Positions 29,077 through 38,242 of a stretch of DNA of 64,000 nucleotides are shown in pieces; within the stretch, counting starts at the first letter, position 1; the number at the start of each line of letters is the position of its first letter. The notes beneath the pieces are model-generated. The model saw only the letters and a program-made list of their open reading frames with translations, had not been told where the DNA came from and searched no databases. The DNA lies in the NCBI GenBank assembly GCA_903858935.1, contig CAIOKO010000258.1:62001-126000 (forward strand). The letters are read 5' to 3'. The DNA comes from an uncultured Schlesneria sp. (GTDB lineage: Bacteria; Planctomycetota; Planctomycetia; Planctomycetales; Planctomycetaceae). A program made the translations under genes and the position numbers.

Positions 29077-29619
29077 ATGAAACAACCGCTTACTGAACAG
29101 ATTCAAGAAGTCGCGTCCCTCTTGATGTTACTTCAGGTCAAAATCGTCTTTGCCGAAAGCTGCACAGGCGGGCTGATCTCAGCCTCATTAGCACGAGCGC
29201 CTGGAATCTCTGATGTTCATTGCGGATCTGCCGTGGTCTATCGACTTGATACAAAGTCTGAATGGCTGGGTGTCCCCGCGCCAATGCTGATTTCGCCAGG
29301 CCCCGTAACCGAGCCTGTTGCGAGAGCAATGGCGACAGGAGTCCTTGAACGCACGCCTGAAGCAGAAATTGCCGTCTCAATTACCGGCCACCTCGGCCCC
29401 AACGCGCCTGCTTCCGAGGATGGTCTGGTTTTTATTGGCATCGCGACCCGCAGCAAAACCTGCAGGGTGAAAGAACATCGATTAAGGAAGATCGTCTGTG
29501 AAAACGAGAAACTCCCTTACCCTGGAGAAACGGAGCGAGAGCAGCGCCAATGGCTGGCTGTGACGCTCGTCTTCAGTGAGATCGCCAAAGTACTGCGTGA
29601 AGAATATCTCAGCTTCTGA
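29077..29619 (+). CDS. CinA C-terminal domain protein (nicotinamide-nucleotide amidase type)
   Basis: A 180-residue stand-alone CinA C-terminal domain. Hallmarks are FAESCTGGLISASLARAPG, the GSAVVYRLDTKSEWLGV segment, GPVTEPVARAMATGV and ISITGHLGPN. This domain deamidates nicotinamide mononucleotide in pyridine-nucleotide recycling, as in PncC. The usual N-terminal COG1058 domain is absent, as in E. coli PncC. In this family Ser in ESCTGG is part of the active site. The ATG has AGGA seven bases upstream. Convergent and five bases apart from the lipoprotein gene at 29625. Last 30 residues (YPGETEREQRQWLAVTLVF) are a typical C-terminal helix. Confidence 0.9.
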   Translation: MKQPLTEQIQEVASLLMLLQVKIVFAESCTGGLISASLARAPGISDVHCGSAVVYRLDTKSEWLGVPAPMLISPGPVTEPVARAMATGVLERTPEAEIAVSITGHLGPNAPASEDGLVFIGIATRSKTCRVKEHRLRKIVCENEKLPYPGETEREQRQWLAVTLVFSEIAKVLREEYLSF

Positions 29620-29624
29620 ACGTA

Positions 29625-30074
29625 CTAAGGCATCGGTGCTGGCGCCGGCACAGGATCTGGTGCTGTTGCCTCGTCCGGCGTTCGACCCGCAGGTCCCGTA
29701 TGTTGCATCATTTCATCCATCAGGTCCGTATCGAGACGTCGTTGGATGCGTTTCGTGCGAATCGTCGGCGGCGGCATGACGTTGCTGGGAAATTCCTGCG
29801 GAGTCAACGGTGGATAGAGATTGCAGTCATCGTAGCGATCATAGCAACCGTTGTTGCAACACCGTTTGCACAACATACGATTCAAAGGACTGCACCAATC
29901 AGGCTTGCCCATTCGAGTAATGTCGAATCGAGGGTTGTAGCACCGATCGAAATACAGATGAGTGTCGTTGACATCGTCAACGACGTTAGCATAGTGATCA
30001 AACAGCGGGCAACATTGGCAACCTGACGCCAATGCGAGCAGGACTGATGCGATCGAAATCCAACGCGTCTTCAT
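29625..30074 (-). CDS. Cys-rich lipoprotein of unknown function
   Basis: A 149-residue protein. After MKTRWISIASVLLALASGC the lipobox LASGC marks a lipoprotein signal. The mature part begins with CQCC and has further cysteines, including CKRCCNNGC, plus many Tyr and Asp, then a Pro-rich tail of PDPVPAPAPMP. The Cys/Tyr/Asp-rich central part may bind metal or form disulfides at the outer membrane or cell envelope. The frame is open to 30170, but the ATG at 30074 starts the signal. I recognise no named family; planctomycetes have several such proteins. It is convergent with cinA and divergent from the WaaP-like kinase gene. Confidence 0.7.
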   Translation of the reverse strand: MKTRWISIASVLLALASGCQCCPLFDHYANVVDDVNDTHLYFDRCYNPRFDITRMGKPDWCSPLNRMLCKRCCNNGCYDRYDDCNLYPPLTPQEFPSNVMPPPTIRTKRIQRRLDTDLMDEMMQHTGPAGRTPDEATAPDPVPAPAPMP

Positions 30075-30413
30075 ACAGAACCCCACTTTCCGCCATTCGG
30101 CTTCTTCATGAGATCGACAGACAGGTGGAACTGCCTTGAACGGTTTTGCCGGCGATATCGGGGATCTCACCCGGTCTGACTAATAAAACGGATCCCTGCA
30201 GGACAGCGGAATCACTTGTTTGGCTCGTGCTGTAAACACTTCTGTCAAGGCAATCGAGAATTAGATCGGCAAGACTTGGCAGACAGATTCCGTTTTGAAT
30301 GGCAATGTGCTGTGGCTCTTTTTGCTGGTTTCCATAAAATCTCCGATTCGGGCTCGCACCCATTTATCGAAAAACGCTTTCCGCCGAACTCCCACTCCAG
30401 CAAGGATGGCCGA
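30075..30413. other. divergent intergenic region
   Basis: About 340 bases between the lipoprotein gene and the kinase-like gene. The downstream frame remains open through most of it, but codon content there (Cys-rich, irregular) looks non-coding. No repeat noted. Confidence 0.4.
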
Positions 30414-31229
30414 TTGACTCGTTTTGAATTGGAAACCTGGGATTCAGGCAGGCTGATCGTCAACCACGCGTATGCCGACCTCTTCCGACGTCACGACTGG
30501 CTCACGTTTGCCACAATCTGGTCTCGTACGGCAGATGCAGCAATCGCGAAAAAACTTCGTACTGATCGTATTACATTAAAGTTCACATTGGATGACAATG
30601 GCGTTGAGCGTCCGTTCTATATCAAGCGACACGGCCGCTCGTCCTGGAAGGAATATCTCAAACCTCTCCTCCGCCTGACCTGGCCAATCCTCGGTGCTCG
30701 TAACGAATGGAACGCGATCCTCGATTTTCATAATGTCGGACTCCCGACGATGGCACCCGTCGCATTCGGCGAATCAGGGGCAAATTCATTCCTCATTACC
30801 GAATCATTAGAGAACTGTGATAAATTATCGAACGTACTTGCCGATTCGGTAAAATCGCCAGTTCCACTTTCGACCCATCGCCAGATTTCAGTAACGGTCG
30901 CGAATCTGGCTCGGACCATGCACAATTCGGGTCTACATCACCAGGATTTTTATCTTGGACATCTGATGCAGTCGCAAACAAATCCCGAAACGATCTACAT
31001 TATTGACTTGGGACGCGTACACAAACAAACGCCTCTGTCTCAACGCTGGATCATTAAGGACCTGGCTCAACTTAATTTTTCGGCCTCGACGGTCCCGTTG
31101 TTAGAACGATTGAGGTTCTTACGAAAATACCTTGGTCATCCATTGTCTGGTAAGGACAGACATCTGATCGCTCGTATCCAGGCCAAGACAAACGCCATCG
31201 CGCGACATTCCCGCAAGAATCAACTTTAG
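30414..31229 (+). CDS. WaaP/InaA-family lipopolysaccharide kinase-like protein
   Basis: A 271-residue protein with the small kinase fold used by WaaP/RfaP and InaA. Signs are the beta-rich start, FYIKRHGRSSWKEYLKPLLR (ATP-binding Lys region), AFGESGANSFLITESL, the catalytic loop HHQDFYLGHLM, and IYIIDLGRV (metal-binding Asp). WaaP phosphorylates lipid A-core heptose; planctomycetes have lipopolysaccharide, so a sugar-kinase role in the envelope is likely. The TTG at 30414 is preceded by AAGGA seven bases upstream and gives a family-typical length. The frame is open back to an ATG at 30216, but the added 66 residues look non-coding. Confidence 0.78.
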   Translation: MTRFELETWDSGRLIVNHAYADLFRRHDWLTFATIWSRTADAAIAKKLRTDRITLKFTLDDNGVERPFYIKRHGRSSWKEYLKPLLRLTWPILGARNEWNAILDFHNVGLPTMAPVAFGESGANSFLITESLENCDKLSNVLADSVKSPVPLSTHRQISVTVANLARTMHNSGLHHQDFYLGHLMQSQTNPETIYIIDLGRVHKQTPLSQRWIIKDLAQLNFSASTVPLLERLRFLRKYLGHPLSGKDRHLIARIQAKTNAIARHSRKNQL

Positions 31230-31280
31230 CAATCAAACTTTTCAGACGTTCAGTCCGCTCAGCGCTTGTACCTGCCAACA

Positions 31281-32591
31281 TCACTTCGTAACGACCCGCT
31301 CGAGATGCCAATCGCTGATTCCAAGCACCTTCTTCAAGCCTTCGTAGGATTCTCGTCTTGCGGTCAGATCTACCGACTGTGGATCCTGCCTTCGGACAGA
31401 TCGTAATAACAGGTTTTTGGGTGTATGCTCGGTCTCGATAAACTCCAGCACCTGTGTCTTATACCCGTGTAGTTCCAGAAACTGAGCTCGCAGTGCGTCA
31501 GTCGCCAGCGAAGCAAATCGATCCTTCAATATCCCATATTCGGTGAGACCCGGCAGAGTCTGTTTACCAATCGCGTGACAGACTTCGTGCTGACAACAGG
31601 GAACCGCCAGTATTGCATCACATTCCCATCGCAACGCTGCGGCCAAGGCATCATCCGTCGCGGTGTCACAGGCATGCAGCGAGACAGCCAGATGAACGTG
31701 CTTTGACGGGACATAACTTTCGATCCTGCCGATATGAAATTCCAGACCGTCGCAATTCAATGTCTTGGCAATCCGAGTACAGTCTTCAATAACGTCCGAT
31801 TTCACATCGAGGCCGACAAGCGACACTTCACGTTCGTGAATTTTCGTCAGCAAGTGATGCAACGCAAATGTGAGATAACTTTTTCCACAACCAAAATCGA
31901 CAATGTGGATCGGACCGGTTGCTGGCAGTTGTGGAAGGATATCCTCAACGAACTCGAGGTAACGGTTGATCTGCCGGAATTTGTGATACATGGCCGGCCG
32001 CACTTGACCACTTGGCAGCATCACTCCAATTTCGATCAGGAACGGGCAAGGAACGCCAGCAGGAATCAGGTATTGTTTCTGCCGATTGTGCCCTTCCCCC
32101 TCGGTCGGCTGCTGAGTTGGTGGCTTCCGCTTTAACTTCTGCGGTTTGCCATAATTCCAGCGAATGGTCAGATCGGCTTCCGTTGTAAAGACATGTGCAT
32201 CGCCAAAATTCACACCGAACACGCTCTTTGTCTGAGCAATCAATTCGTCCGCCGTGAGGTTGTCGTGTAGTTCTTGCGACTTGGACCTGACTGTCCACTG
32301 ATACTTCGTTTCACCACCAACTTCGATCAGACGAACCGTCACTTTCGAGATCGCCGTCTCTGACTTGGACAGCGGTTGACTCAGAACCAGCCTCAGAAAC
32401 GTTCGGTCACGAAGCGATTCGGCCAGTAACGACGTCAACGTGGGAGAGGATGGCTTTTCAGGGCGCGTCTTCTTTTCGCCAGGTTGTGCAGAACCACGGG
32501 GCTTCCCGCGAGCAGGACGTTTGGGGACCGGCGGCTTGGATGAAGCCCTGGAGGTTGACTGGGCTTTCGATGAAGACTTCGCGCGTGGCAT
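31281..32591 (-). CDS. SAM-dependent methyltransferase (Methyltransf_32/RRNAD1-like)
   Basis: A 436-residue protein. The first 50 residues are a basic, Ser/Pro/Lys-rich tail likely to bind RNA. From about 190 comes the conserved FRQINRYLEFVEDILPQL, then the SAM-binding IVDFGCGKSYLTFALHHLL, GLDVKSDVI, and the pair AVSLHACDTATDDAL and AVPCCQHEV. This combination marks the Methyltransf_32 (RRNAD1/METTL25-like) class-I methyltransferases, putatively RNA-directed. The gene is followed closely in the same direction by no partner; its start is 5 bases from the stop of the GNAT gene, so the run cyclophilin-GNAT-methyltransferase is probably one transcript. Substrate not known. Confidence 0.83.
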   Translation of the reverse strand: MPRAKSSSKAQSTSRASSKPPVPKRPARGKPRGSAQPGEKKTRPEKPSSPTLTSLLAESLRDRTFLRLVLSQPLSKSETAISKVTVRLIEVGGETKYQWTVRSKSQELHDNLTADELIAQTKSVFGVNFGDAHVFTTEADLTIRWNYGKPQKLKRKPPTQQPTEGEGHNRQKQYLIPAGVPCPFLIEIGVMLPSGQVRPAMYHKFRQINRYLEFVEDILPQLPATGPIHIVDFGCGKSYLTFALHHLLTKIHEREVSLVGLDVKSDVIEDCTRIAKTLNCDGLEFHIGRIESYVPSKHVHLAVSLHACDTATDDALAAALRWECDAILAVPCCQHEVCHAIGKQTLPGLTEYGILKDRFASLATDALRAQFLELHGYKTQVLEFIETEHTPKNLLLRSVRRQDPQSVDLTARRESYEGLKKVLGISDWHLERVVTK

Positions 32592-32596
32592 ACTGT

Positions 32597-33037
32597 TTAA
32601 TAGGTCTCTCTAGTTTGCAGGAACAATGCTTTCTTTTCACCGGGCAAAGTGAAATCGAATCCACACCTCTGGAAAAATTCATCCGAGGAAGTAATCGCCA
32701 TGACTTCAAAAATGTTCTGTTTCCTGGCCTGTTCAATACAGGCGATGACAAGCGCTTTACCGATCCCCTGCCCTTGATGATCGGGTGAGACTGCCAGGCT
32801 TCTTAGTTCGGCAAGTTTCACCGAGTAGATTTCCAGAGCGGCAAAGCCAACAATTTTCTTGCCAATCACGGCGACAAAACCGTGCCGCGTCAAATCTTCC
32901 AGTTCATCATGCGTTCGCGGCAACAATCGACCCTGTTCGACAAACGGCTCGATGAACTCTCCCAGTGCTTCAACATCCCGTAACGTGGCGGCACGAACGA
33001 CGAATGAAGGTTTGGTTTGAGTATGCGACGACGGCAT
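32597..33037 (-). CDS. GNAT N-acetyltransferase (ArgA-type)
   Basis: A 146-residue GNAT fold enzyme. Seen are VRAATLRDVEALGEFI, FVAVIGKKIVGFAALEIY, then the acetyl-CoA-binding LRSLAVSPDHQGQGIGKALV (Q/R-x-x-G-x-G/A) and a final FFQRCGFDF. The profile is close to the C-terminal acetyltransferase domain of N-acetylglutamate synthase, the first step in arginine synthesis, but here stands alone without the amino-acid kinase domain. The ATG at 33037 is used; an in-frame GTG at 33046 is equally possible and no strong SD decides. The gene lies 27 bases after the cyclophilin stop. Confidence 0.85.
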   Translation of the reverse strand: MPSSHTQTKPSFVVRAATLRDVEALGEFIEPFVEQGRLLPRTHDELEDLTRHGFVAVIGKKIVGFAALEIYSVKLAELRSLAVSPDHQGQGIGKALVIACIEQARKQNIFEVMAITSSDEFFQRCGFDFTLPGEKKALFLQTRETY

Positions 33038-33064
33038 AGGGTTCACAATTCAGATAAATTAAGA

Positions 33065-33682
33065 CTATTTCTCGACGATTGTCACTTTCTTGACGCCATC
33101 GAGTTTAGGAAATTTCTCGTTCAGGTACTCGTTGCCTCGAGACATCAGTTCGAACTGGTCTGGTTTCTCCCCATACTCGCTGTTAATGGAGTCGACCACA
33201 TCCATCCCTTCGACGACTTTTCCGAAGGGCGCAAATCCCTGCGAATCGAGCGTCGAATTGTCTTTATAGCTGATAAAAATCTGTGCTGAGCGTGAATTCG
33301 GTAGCCCCAATTTGGCGAACGTGACAAATCCACGCTTATTGGATTTCATGACGGGATCGTCTTTCATTTTGGCATCACGCCATCTGGCCGCAATCTTGGG
33401 ATCTCCACTGATCCCAAACTGAACCATGAACCCCGGAACGACTCGAAAGAATTTGCAGTCGTCGTAAACACCTGTCGTGACGAGATGGTAAAACCGATCG
33501 GCCCCGATCGGTGCCCATTCTCGTTCGACGTGAATCACAAAATCACCCGCGGTTGTCTGAATTTTTGCATCGAAACTTGCTGGCGCTTTCTTTTGCTTCG
33601 ATCCTTCTTGTCCAAGTAGATTCAGTCCAAACGCGATGACGATCCCGCAAGTCACGAGAATCGACCAGCCTCTGTTTTTCAT
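33065..33682 (-). CDS. exported cyclophilin-type peptidyl-prolyl isomerase
   Basis: A 205-residue protein. The signal peptide (ILVTCGIVIAFGLNLL) is followed by a cyclophilin domain: IQTTAGDFVIHVEREWAPIGADRFYHLV, CKFFRVVPGFMVQFG, and SAQIFISYKDNSTLD. It catalyses cis-trans isomerisation of prolyl bonds; the signal peptide puts it outside the cytoplasm. The Arg in FFRVVPGFMVQFG and the Phe are active-site positions of the family. SD AGGAGG stands seven bases before the ATG at 33682. First gene in a likely three-gene transcript with GNAT and the methyltransferase. Confidence 0.93.
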   Translation of the reverse strand: MKNRGWSILVTCGIVIAFGLNLLGQEGSKQKKAPASFDAKIQTTAGDFVIHVEREWAPIGADRFYHLVTTGVYDDCKFFRVVPGFMVQFGISGDPKIAARWRDAKMKDDPVMKSNKRGFVTFAKLGLPNSRSAQIFISYKDNSTLDSQGFAPFGKVVEGMDVVDSINSEYGEKPDQFELMSRGNEYLNEKFPKLDGVKKVTIVEK

Positions 33683-33835
33683 TGTTTCCTCCTGAAATCA
33701 ATTCCGTTACGTCGCGACTAAGGCCGAGCTGACGAGGATTTTATCTCGAAACAGGCTCACAATGAAGGGACTTGCAAAACGAAACAGATAATCAGCGATC
33801 GGCTCAAGCGGCCATTCCGACGAAAACCCATTCGT

Positions 33836-36061
33836 TCACATCTTGAAGTGGAATGTTCGCCGAATATACCGCCAACCCCATCCGAATGCTGATCGACGGG
33901 CTGCAAGGAACCTGGCAAAGCCTCGCAAGTTGGGAGTCAGCAGTTCAGGTGGTTCATCAAGGAGCACCGTCGCCTGATACGCTGATTCCTGCAATTGTTC
34001 TCGACCTTCCCGATCGGCTGTCGTGGCGAGCAGCCCACCATTTTTTGATGCCAGGTTCTTTGGGGCAAAATCCGAATGAGCCGAAGCAATTTGCGAAATC
34101 GTACCGTGAAACGTGTGTTGTGGCAGGTGATCAAACTTCAATCCAACCTTCATTCCGACCGAAACATCATGGCGGTCTGCCTGATCGAGATACATGATCG
34201 CCTGCATCTTGTCCGAAGGCGCTATACTTAGTAACTCGGTCCGCTCTTCCAGAAATGCATTTTCATTCTTTTCATCGAGCGGAGTGCCAGTCCAGCCGAC
34301 AAGCCGTTTCTTTTGCTGATCAAGCTTTGGTGCAGGGTTTCGTGGCGGAGCGATCACAGTACCGGCGATCGGAGCTTTCACGATCAGATGCTTCATCTGC
34401 TCGTCAAGTTCGGCAATCTGGTCATTCACCGATTTTAAGCCCTCTTCCGCCATCGCCATTTCTGCATGGTCGTTGATCGCCCTCGCGTTATAACTGATTC
34501 GTTCCTGAAGCAGCTTTTGTTTCGTCAAACGACGTTTGGCATCGTCCAGTCGGGGATCGTGCAGGCGAGCCAATTGCTGATCCGCTTCAACATGGTCACC
34601 CGGCTTAACGTTTAATTCGACCAGTTCACCAGGCACTTTGGTCACAACATGCCGTACGTCATACGGCTCAAGGACAAATGCCGCCCATTGAATAAAGGGA
34701 ATTGGAATCAACCCCAGCGGAATGATAATGGCCGTCAGCACAGCCGCTGTGACCGCCAGACGCCATTTCTGGATCGGTTTTTCGCGTGGCGTTGTGAGCA
34801 ATTGGTAAGAACTCATCCCCATTTGTACCAGAATTCCAGCGACAGAAAAGACCGCCATCGATTGCCCGATACTCTGCAGCCCATACGGCTTAAGCACCGT
34901 ATACAGGAACATCAGGATTCCGAACAAGACAAACCACCCGTAAAGCTTCGATGCAATTGCATAAATGATAAACCAGTGCCGGTTCGTTTGTGGCATAAAG
35001 GGATCGTGCCGAGGTTCGATCCCCAGGCATAATTGGGCTGCCATTTCCTGAGTCAGTTTATCAGCTTTCGGACGTAGATTTGGAATTTCCAGAAAATCGC
35101 TAAGCATGTAATAACCGTCGAGACGCATTAGCGGATTCGCGTTGAAAATCACTGTCGTCGCTGTCGTCACAAAAAAGACGTTCAGACACAAGTAGTGGAA
35201 CAAACCCGGCTCGGTCATCCACCAGAAGAAAATCGCAAAGGCAGACAGCACGATTTCGATGATCATCCCCGCGGCACCGATAAGAATGCGCGGCCATTTA
35301 TTCTTGAGCATCCAGGAATCGGAGACATCGCAATACAGGCACGGGCTGCCGACAAGCAGCATCACTCCCATCTCGTGACACTCGCTGCCGAACATCTTGC
35401 ACGACAGGCCATGTCCGAACTCATGAATGATTTTCGAGCAAGCCAGCGTCATCCACAAGAAGATCAGGTTAGGCCAGCCGAAAAACTGGTTGAAAGCGGG
35501 CAATCCCGCCTGAAACGCATGAAACTGAATCGCCAGCAGCAGCCATGAACTCAGCACAAACAGGATCGCAATCACGGCTGTGACGGGGTGGTACATCCAT
35601 CGCGTATACGGAACCATCCGAGCCAGAAACTGATCACAGTCCCAACCAGGAAGCCGCAAGGATAAAACGTTTGTCAAACCGCTGAAAATCTTCTGTCGGC
35701 GCTTCTTCTGACTTTGCTCAATTCGAGCCGCCGCCTGACCGGGACGAGTACTGTATGCCAACCCCTTGTGATGCAGGTCTGCGACCAGCAACTGAGTGTC
35801 CGTCAATGTGGGACTGATCGCGGGAAACTCACGTACCAGATCGTCACGAATCGTTTCCAGGTTCTTCCGGCCGTCAAGCAGCGTTAGTACTCGATACTGA
35901 TCGGCTCGAAGTCGATGATACGTCAACCCGACCGGGTCCTTAATGACATAGTGCGAAACCCCCTGAAAATCGATCAGTTTGACCACAAGATCGTTCCGAG
36001 CTCGTAGCGGCACAGGCCGCTGAGACGATCGCATCTCTTGAGTCGGAATCGCCATCGACAT
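33836..36061 (-). CDS. PqqD-like / peptidase M50 / HlyD fusion membrane protein
   Basis: A 741-residue fusion. Residues 20-110 resemble a PqqD-type peptide-chaperone domain (HYVIKDPVGLTYHRLRADQYRVL, IRDDLVREFP). Residues 150-450 are a polytopic M50 site-2-protease-like domain with zinc motif HEFGH (His213, Glu214, His217) and the NPLMRLDG motif that supplies the third ligand. Residues 470-741 form a HlyD-like periplasmic adaptor (VTKVPGELVELNVKPGDHVEADQQLARL; coiled coil; KAPIAGTVIAP). Such proteins occur beside HlyD and ABC or TolC components in planctomycetes and may process or move ribosomally made peptides. No ABC transporter or precursor peptide gene is visible here. A HlyD gene lies 148 bases upstream in the same direction. 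Confidence 0.88.
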   Translation of the reverse strand: MSMAIPTQEMRSSQRPVPLRARNDLVVKLIDFQGVSHYVIKDPVGLTYHRLRADQYRVLTLLDGRKNLETIRDDLVREFPAISPTLTDTQLLVADLHHKGLAYSTRPGQAAARIEQSQKKRRQKIFSGLTNVLSLRLPGWDCDQFLARMVPYTRWMYHPVTAVIAILFVLSSWLLLAIQFHAFQAGLPAFNQFFGWPNLIFLWMTLACSKIIHEFGHGLSCKMFGSECHEMGVMLLVGSPCLYCDVSDSWMLKNKWPRILIGAAGMIIEIVLSAFAIFFWWMTEPGLFHYLCLNVFFVTTATTVIFNANPLMRLDGYYMLSDFLEIPNLRPKADKLTQEMAAQLCLGIEPRHDPFMPQTNRHWFIIYAIASKLYGWFVLFGILMFLYTVLKPYGLQSIGQSMAVFSVAGILVQMGMSSYQLLTTPREKPIQKWRLAVTAAVLTAIIIPLGLIPIPFIQWAAFVLEPYDVRHVVTKVPGELVELNVKPGDHVEADQQLARLHDPRLDDAKRRLTKQKLLQERISYNARAINDHAEMAMAEEGLKSVNDQIAELDEQMKHLIVKAPIAGTVIAPPRNPAPKLDQQKKRLVGWTGTPLDEKNENAFLEERTELLSIAPSDKMQAIMYLDQADRHDVSVGMKVGLKFDHLPQHTFHGTISQIASAHSDFAPKNLASKNGGLLATTADREGREQLQESAYQATVLLDEPPELLTPNLRGFARFLAARRSAFGWGWRYIRRTFHFKM

Positions 36062-36209
36062 GTTCGGTCACTTGCCTCCGATTTTACCGGTTTGAATTAC
36101 CCGTGTGACTGCCGAACATCGTCGCTCGCCAGTCTTCCGTCATTGATTGCTGTCGGACTCAAGACTCGCAGCTGGTTAAAGCGCAATCTCGGCTGATCCG
36201 TTTAAGTTA

Positions 36210-37181
36210 TCACTTTTGGCCCGAGACCGGCTCGACTTCTTTCCTGACATTTTCCAGGTTTTTTTCCGGTGGCGATTTGGTGGTCGCTGACGGGGTTTCA
36301 ACTTCGATTTCCATGATCGCTTCCAGGCCGGCTCTCAGGATATTTTTCCGATTTTCAACTTCGGCATAGATTCGAGTCTTCCGGTCAATTGGCTCGGAAA
36401 CGACATCAACAAATGTAATCCGCCCTTCGAACGGTTCCTTGTCTTCGACCTCCAGAAATTCAAGTTCCGTAGCCGGCAAACGGACGTAAACCTTGGCTCC
36501 CTGTTTTGCGTACCGGAGATCGGCCAACGGGACATACCCCTCGATGCGAACACGATCTGTATTAATGATTTCCGCAACGGGATCACCCTGCCGAACCGCC
36601 TCACCCTTTTTCTTATAAATCCGGGTGACCACGCCATCAAACTCGGCCAGGACGGAATAGGTTCTCAATTCAGCCGCTGTAACGGCAGCATTCAATTTGT
36701 TTAAACCGATTTCGTGCTCCGCCGAATTGATCGAGAATCCCGCCTTGTCAGCGTCCAATTGAGCCTTGGCAATCTCCGAAGGAGGCACGGTCTCTCGCCC
36801 CCCCTTTTCCAACGCAAGCTGGTTCGCTTTGATCAACCGATCAAGGGCGGTGTCTGCACTTTCTTTGGCGACCCGAGCATATTTCAGCTCATTTTCATTC
36901 GAGGCCTTTTTTTCAGCAGCCCTCAGGTTCGCCAATGCGACTTCATCAGCGATCAGAACCACCAGGTCCCCTTCCTTGACCAATTCCCCTTCTTTAAATT
37001 TCACCGCTTTGACAATCCCGGTCCGATCCGAAGCCAATGTCACATGGTCGATCAGAGTGATATGGCACTCGGCGAGTTTCACTCGTCGTGAAGGGGTTGA
37101 CGAAACGGATTTTTCATCGGCGACCAATGTCGATGCGAGCAGCAACAAAAGCGGCAGATACGAAACGCTTGATTGTTTCAT
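36210..37181 (-). CDS. HlyD-family periplasmic adaptor subunit
   Basis: A 323-residue membrane-fusion-type protein with a signal peptide (LPLLLLLASTLVADE), a biotinyl-lipoyl half (DRTGIVKAVKFKEGELVKEGDLVVLI), a long alpha-helical hairpin at about 85-165, the second lipoyl half (LRTYSVLAEFDGVVTRIYKKKGEAVRQGDPVAEI) and a beta barrel. These adaptors connect inner-membrane pumps with the outer membrane. AAGGATTTCCTCG stands before the ATG. With the PqqD/M50/HlyD fusion downstream it forms a two-gene envelope-export module with no pump or outer-membrane channel in view. Confidence 0.87.
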   Translation of the reverse strand: MKQSSVSYLPLLLLLASTLVADEKSVSSTPSRRVKLAECHITLIDHVTLASDRTGIVKAVKFKEGELVKEGDLVVLIADEVALANLRAAEKKASNENELKYARVAKESADTALDRLIKANQLALEKGGRETVPPSEIAKAQLDADKAGFSINSAEHEIGLNKLNAAVTAAELRTYSVLAEFDGVVTRIYKKKGEAVRQGDPVAEIINTDRVRIEGYVPLADLRYAKQGAKVYVRLPATELEFLEVEDKEPFEGRITFVDVVSEPIDRKTRIYAEVENRKNILRAGLEAIMEIEVETPSATTKSPPEKNLENVRKEVEPVSGQK

Positions 37182-37339
37182 CGAGGAAATCCTTTTGGCA
37201 AAACGTGATCAATTTCTACCCAATTTCTACGGCCAACATCAAAAGCAAGCAAGCACGGTTTTCCCAGACCTGTTTTCGCTTTCTCGTCCCCAATGCTCCA
37301 GCTTTTTTCGCTTTCTCGTTCCCAATTTCGTTTCCTCGT

Positions 37340-37357
37340 ACCCAAGCTCCAGCTTGG
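37340..37357. repeat. REP-like palindrome
   Basis: CCCAAGCT CC AGCTTGGG forms a perfect eight-base stem; degraded relatives (CCCCAATGCTCCAGCTTTT) stand a few tens of bases away. Clusters of this motif are frequent in planctomycete intergenic DNA. Confidence 0.6.
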
Positions 37358-38156
37358 GAACGCCATCTTCGAAGCTCCGCTTCGCGATAAGCCAGTCAGA
37401 CCTCGCCAACATTCACTCCTGTTTACGTAATGCAAGGCCTCTGACATTCGACAATCCGACGCCTCAACACCGCTCTCTCGCTGCTTCTGCACGCCGCCCC
37501 TTATTGTTACCTCAAGAGAACGACTACGACATTCAATACAAAAGCAGCTCCAATACGCATGTCACCTCTTAACGCATGGAAGATACCTCTGTTAAAAAGT
37601 CTTTTCTTCCGTCCAGCTGCCATCCCGCCTTGCACGACATTTGATGTCAAAGTTTGTTCGAGTTTGTTCGACTTCGACCATTCCTCATAATTCATAGGCT
37701 TTTGGCAATCTTTTCCCCCGATTTTTGTCGTGTACGAGTTTGTACGAGTTCGACCGAGTTCGATTGCGTTCTGTGTTGTGCGAGACGCCTCATGACAACT
37801 CTCTCGTCGGTTCGGTGTCTCGTTAATCATTTCTGATGGAAAGAAATCCCGGCATTCGTCAGATCGTTCTTTCATTTTCGCGATTTCCAACTTTCGCACT
37901 TTCGTGATCCCCTTTCGCCTTCCGACCGCCATCGATATTGAAATCGAATTCACTGCAGGACTTGTAACCACGGATGACGCGGATACGCACTGAAAATTGC
38001 CAAAGCCGAGTAAAATATCCCAGCCTTGTCTTATCCGTCCGCATCGGCGCGATCCCTGGTCAAATAGGTCAACGTCAAATCGGTCAACAAAAACACAACT
38101 GTGTCAACGACCACGCAGAACATCGCATGTCAAAGGATTTCGCAAAAACGATGACT

Positions 38157-38242
38157 AAGTTGGCAAAGTTGACAAAGTTCCTATTTCTATAGGCTTTTGT
38201 CACGCTCCTGAATTTGGTCAAGTTGGCAAAGTTGACAAAGTT
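38157..38242. repeat. 23-base direct repeat pair
   Basis: The 23 bases at 38157-38179 (beginning AAGTTGGCAAAGTTGAC) recur exactly at 38220-38242; the copies begin 63 bases apart. Both end in further AAGTT-type microrepeats, and the second is followed by a small AAGTTG/CAACTT hairpin. Confidence 0.8.

Noticed and set aside
37507-37971. 154-codon minus-strand open frame
   Set aside because: It runs through microrepeats and palindromes, has no start signal or recognisable domain, and its composition is irregular.
38157-38242. Possible CRISPR because of repeated 23-base units
   Set aside because: Only two copies, spacer-like gap is not of constant type, and there are no cas genes.
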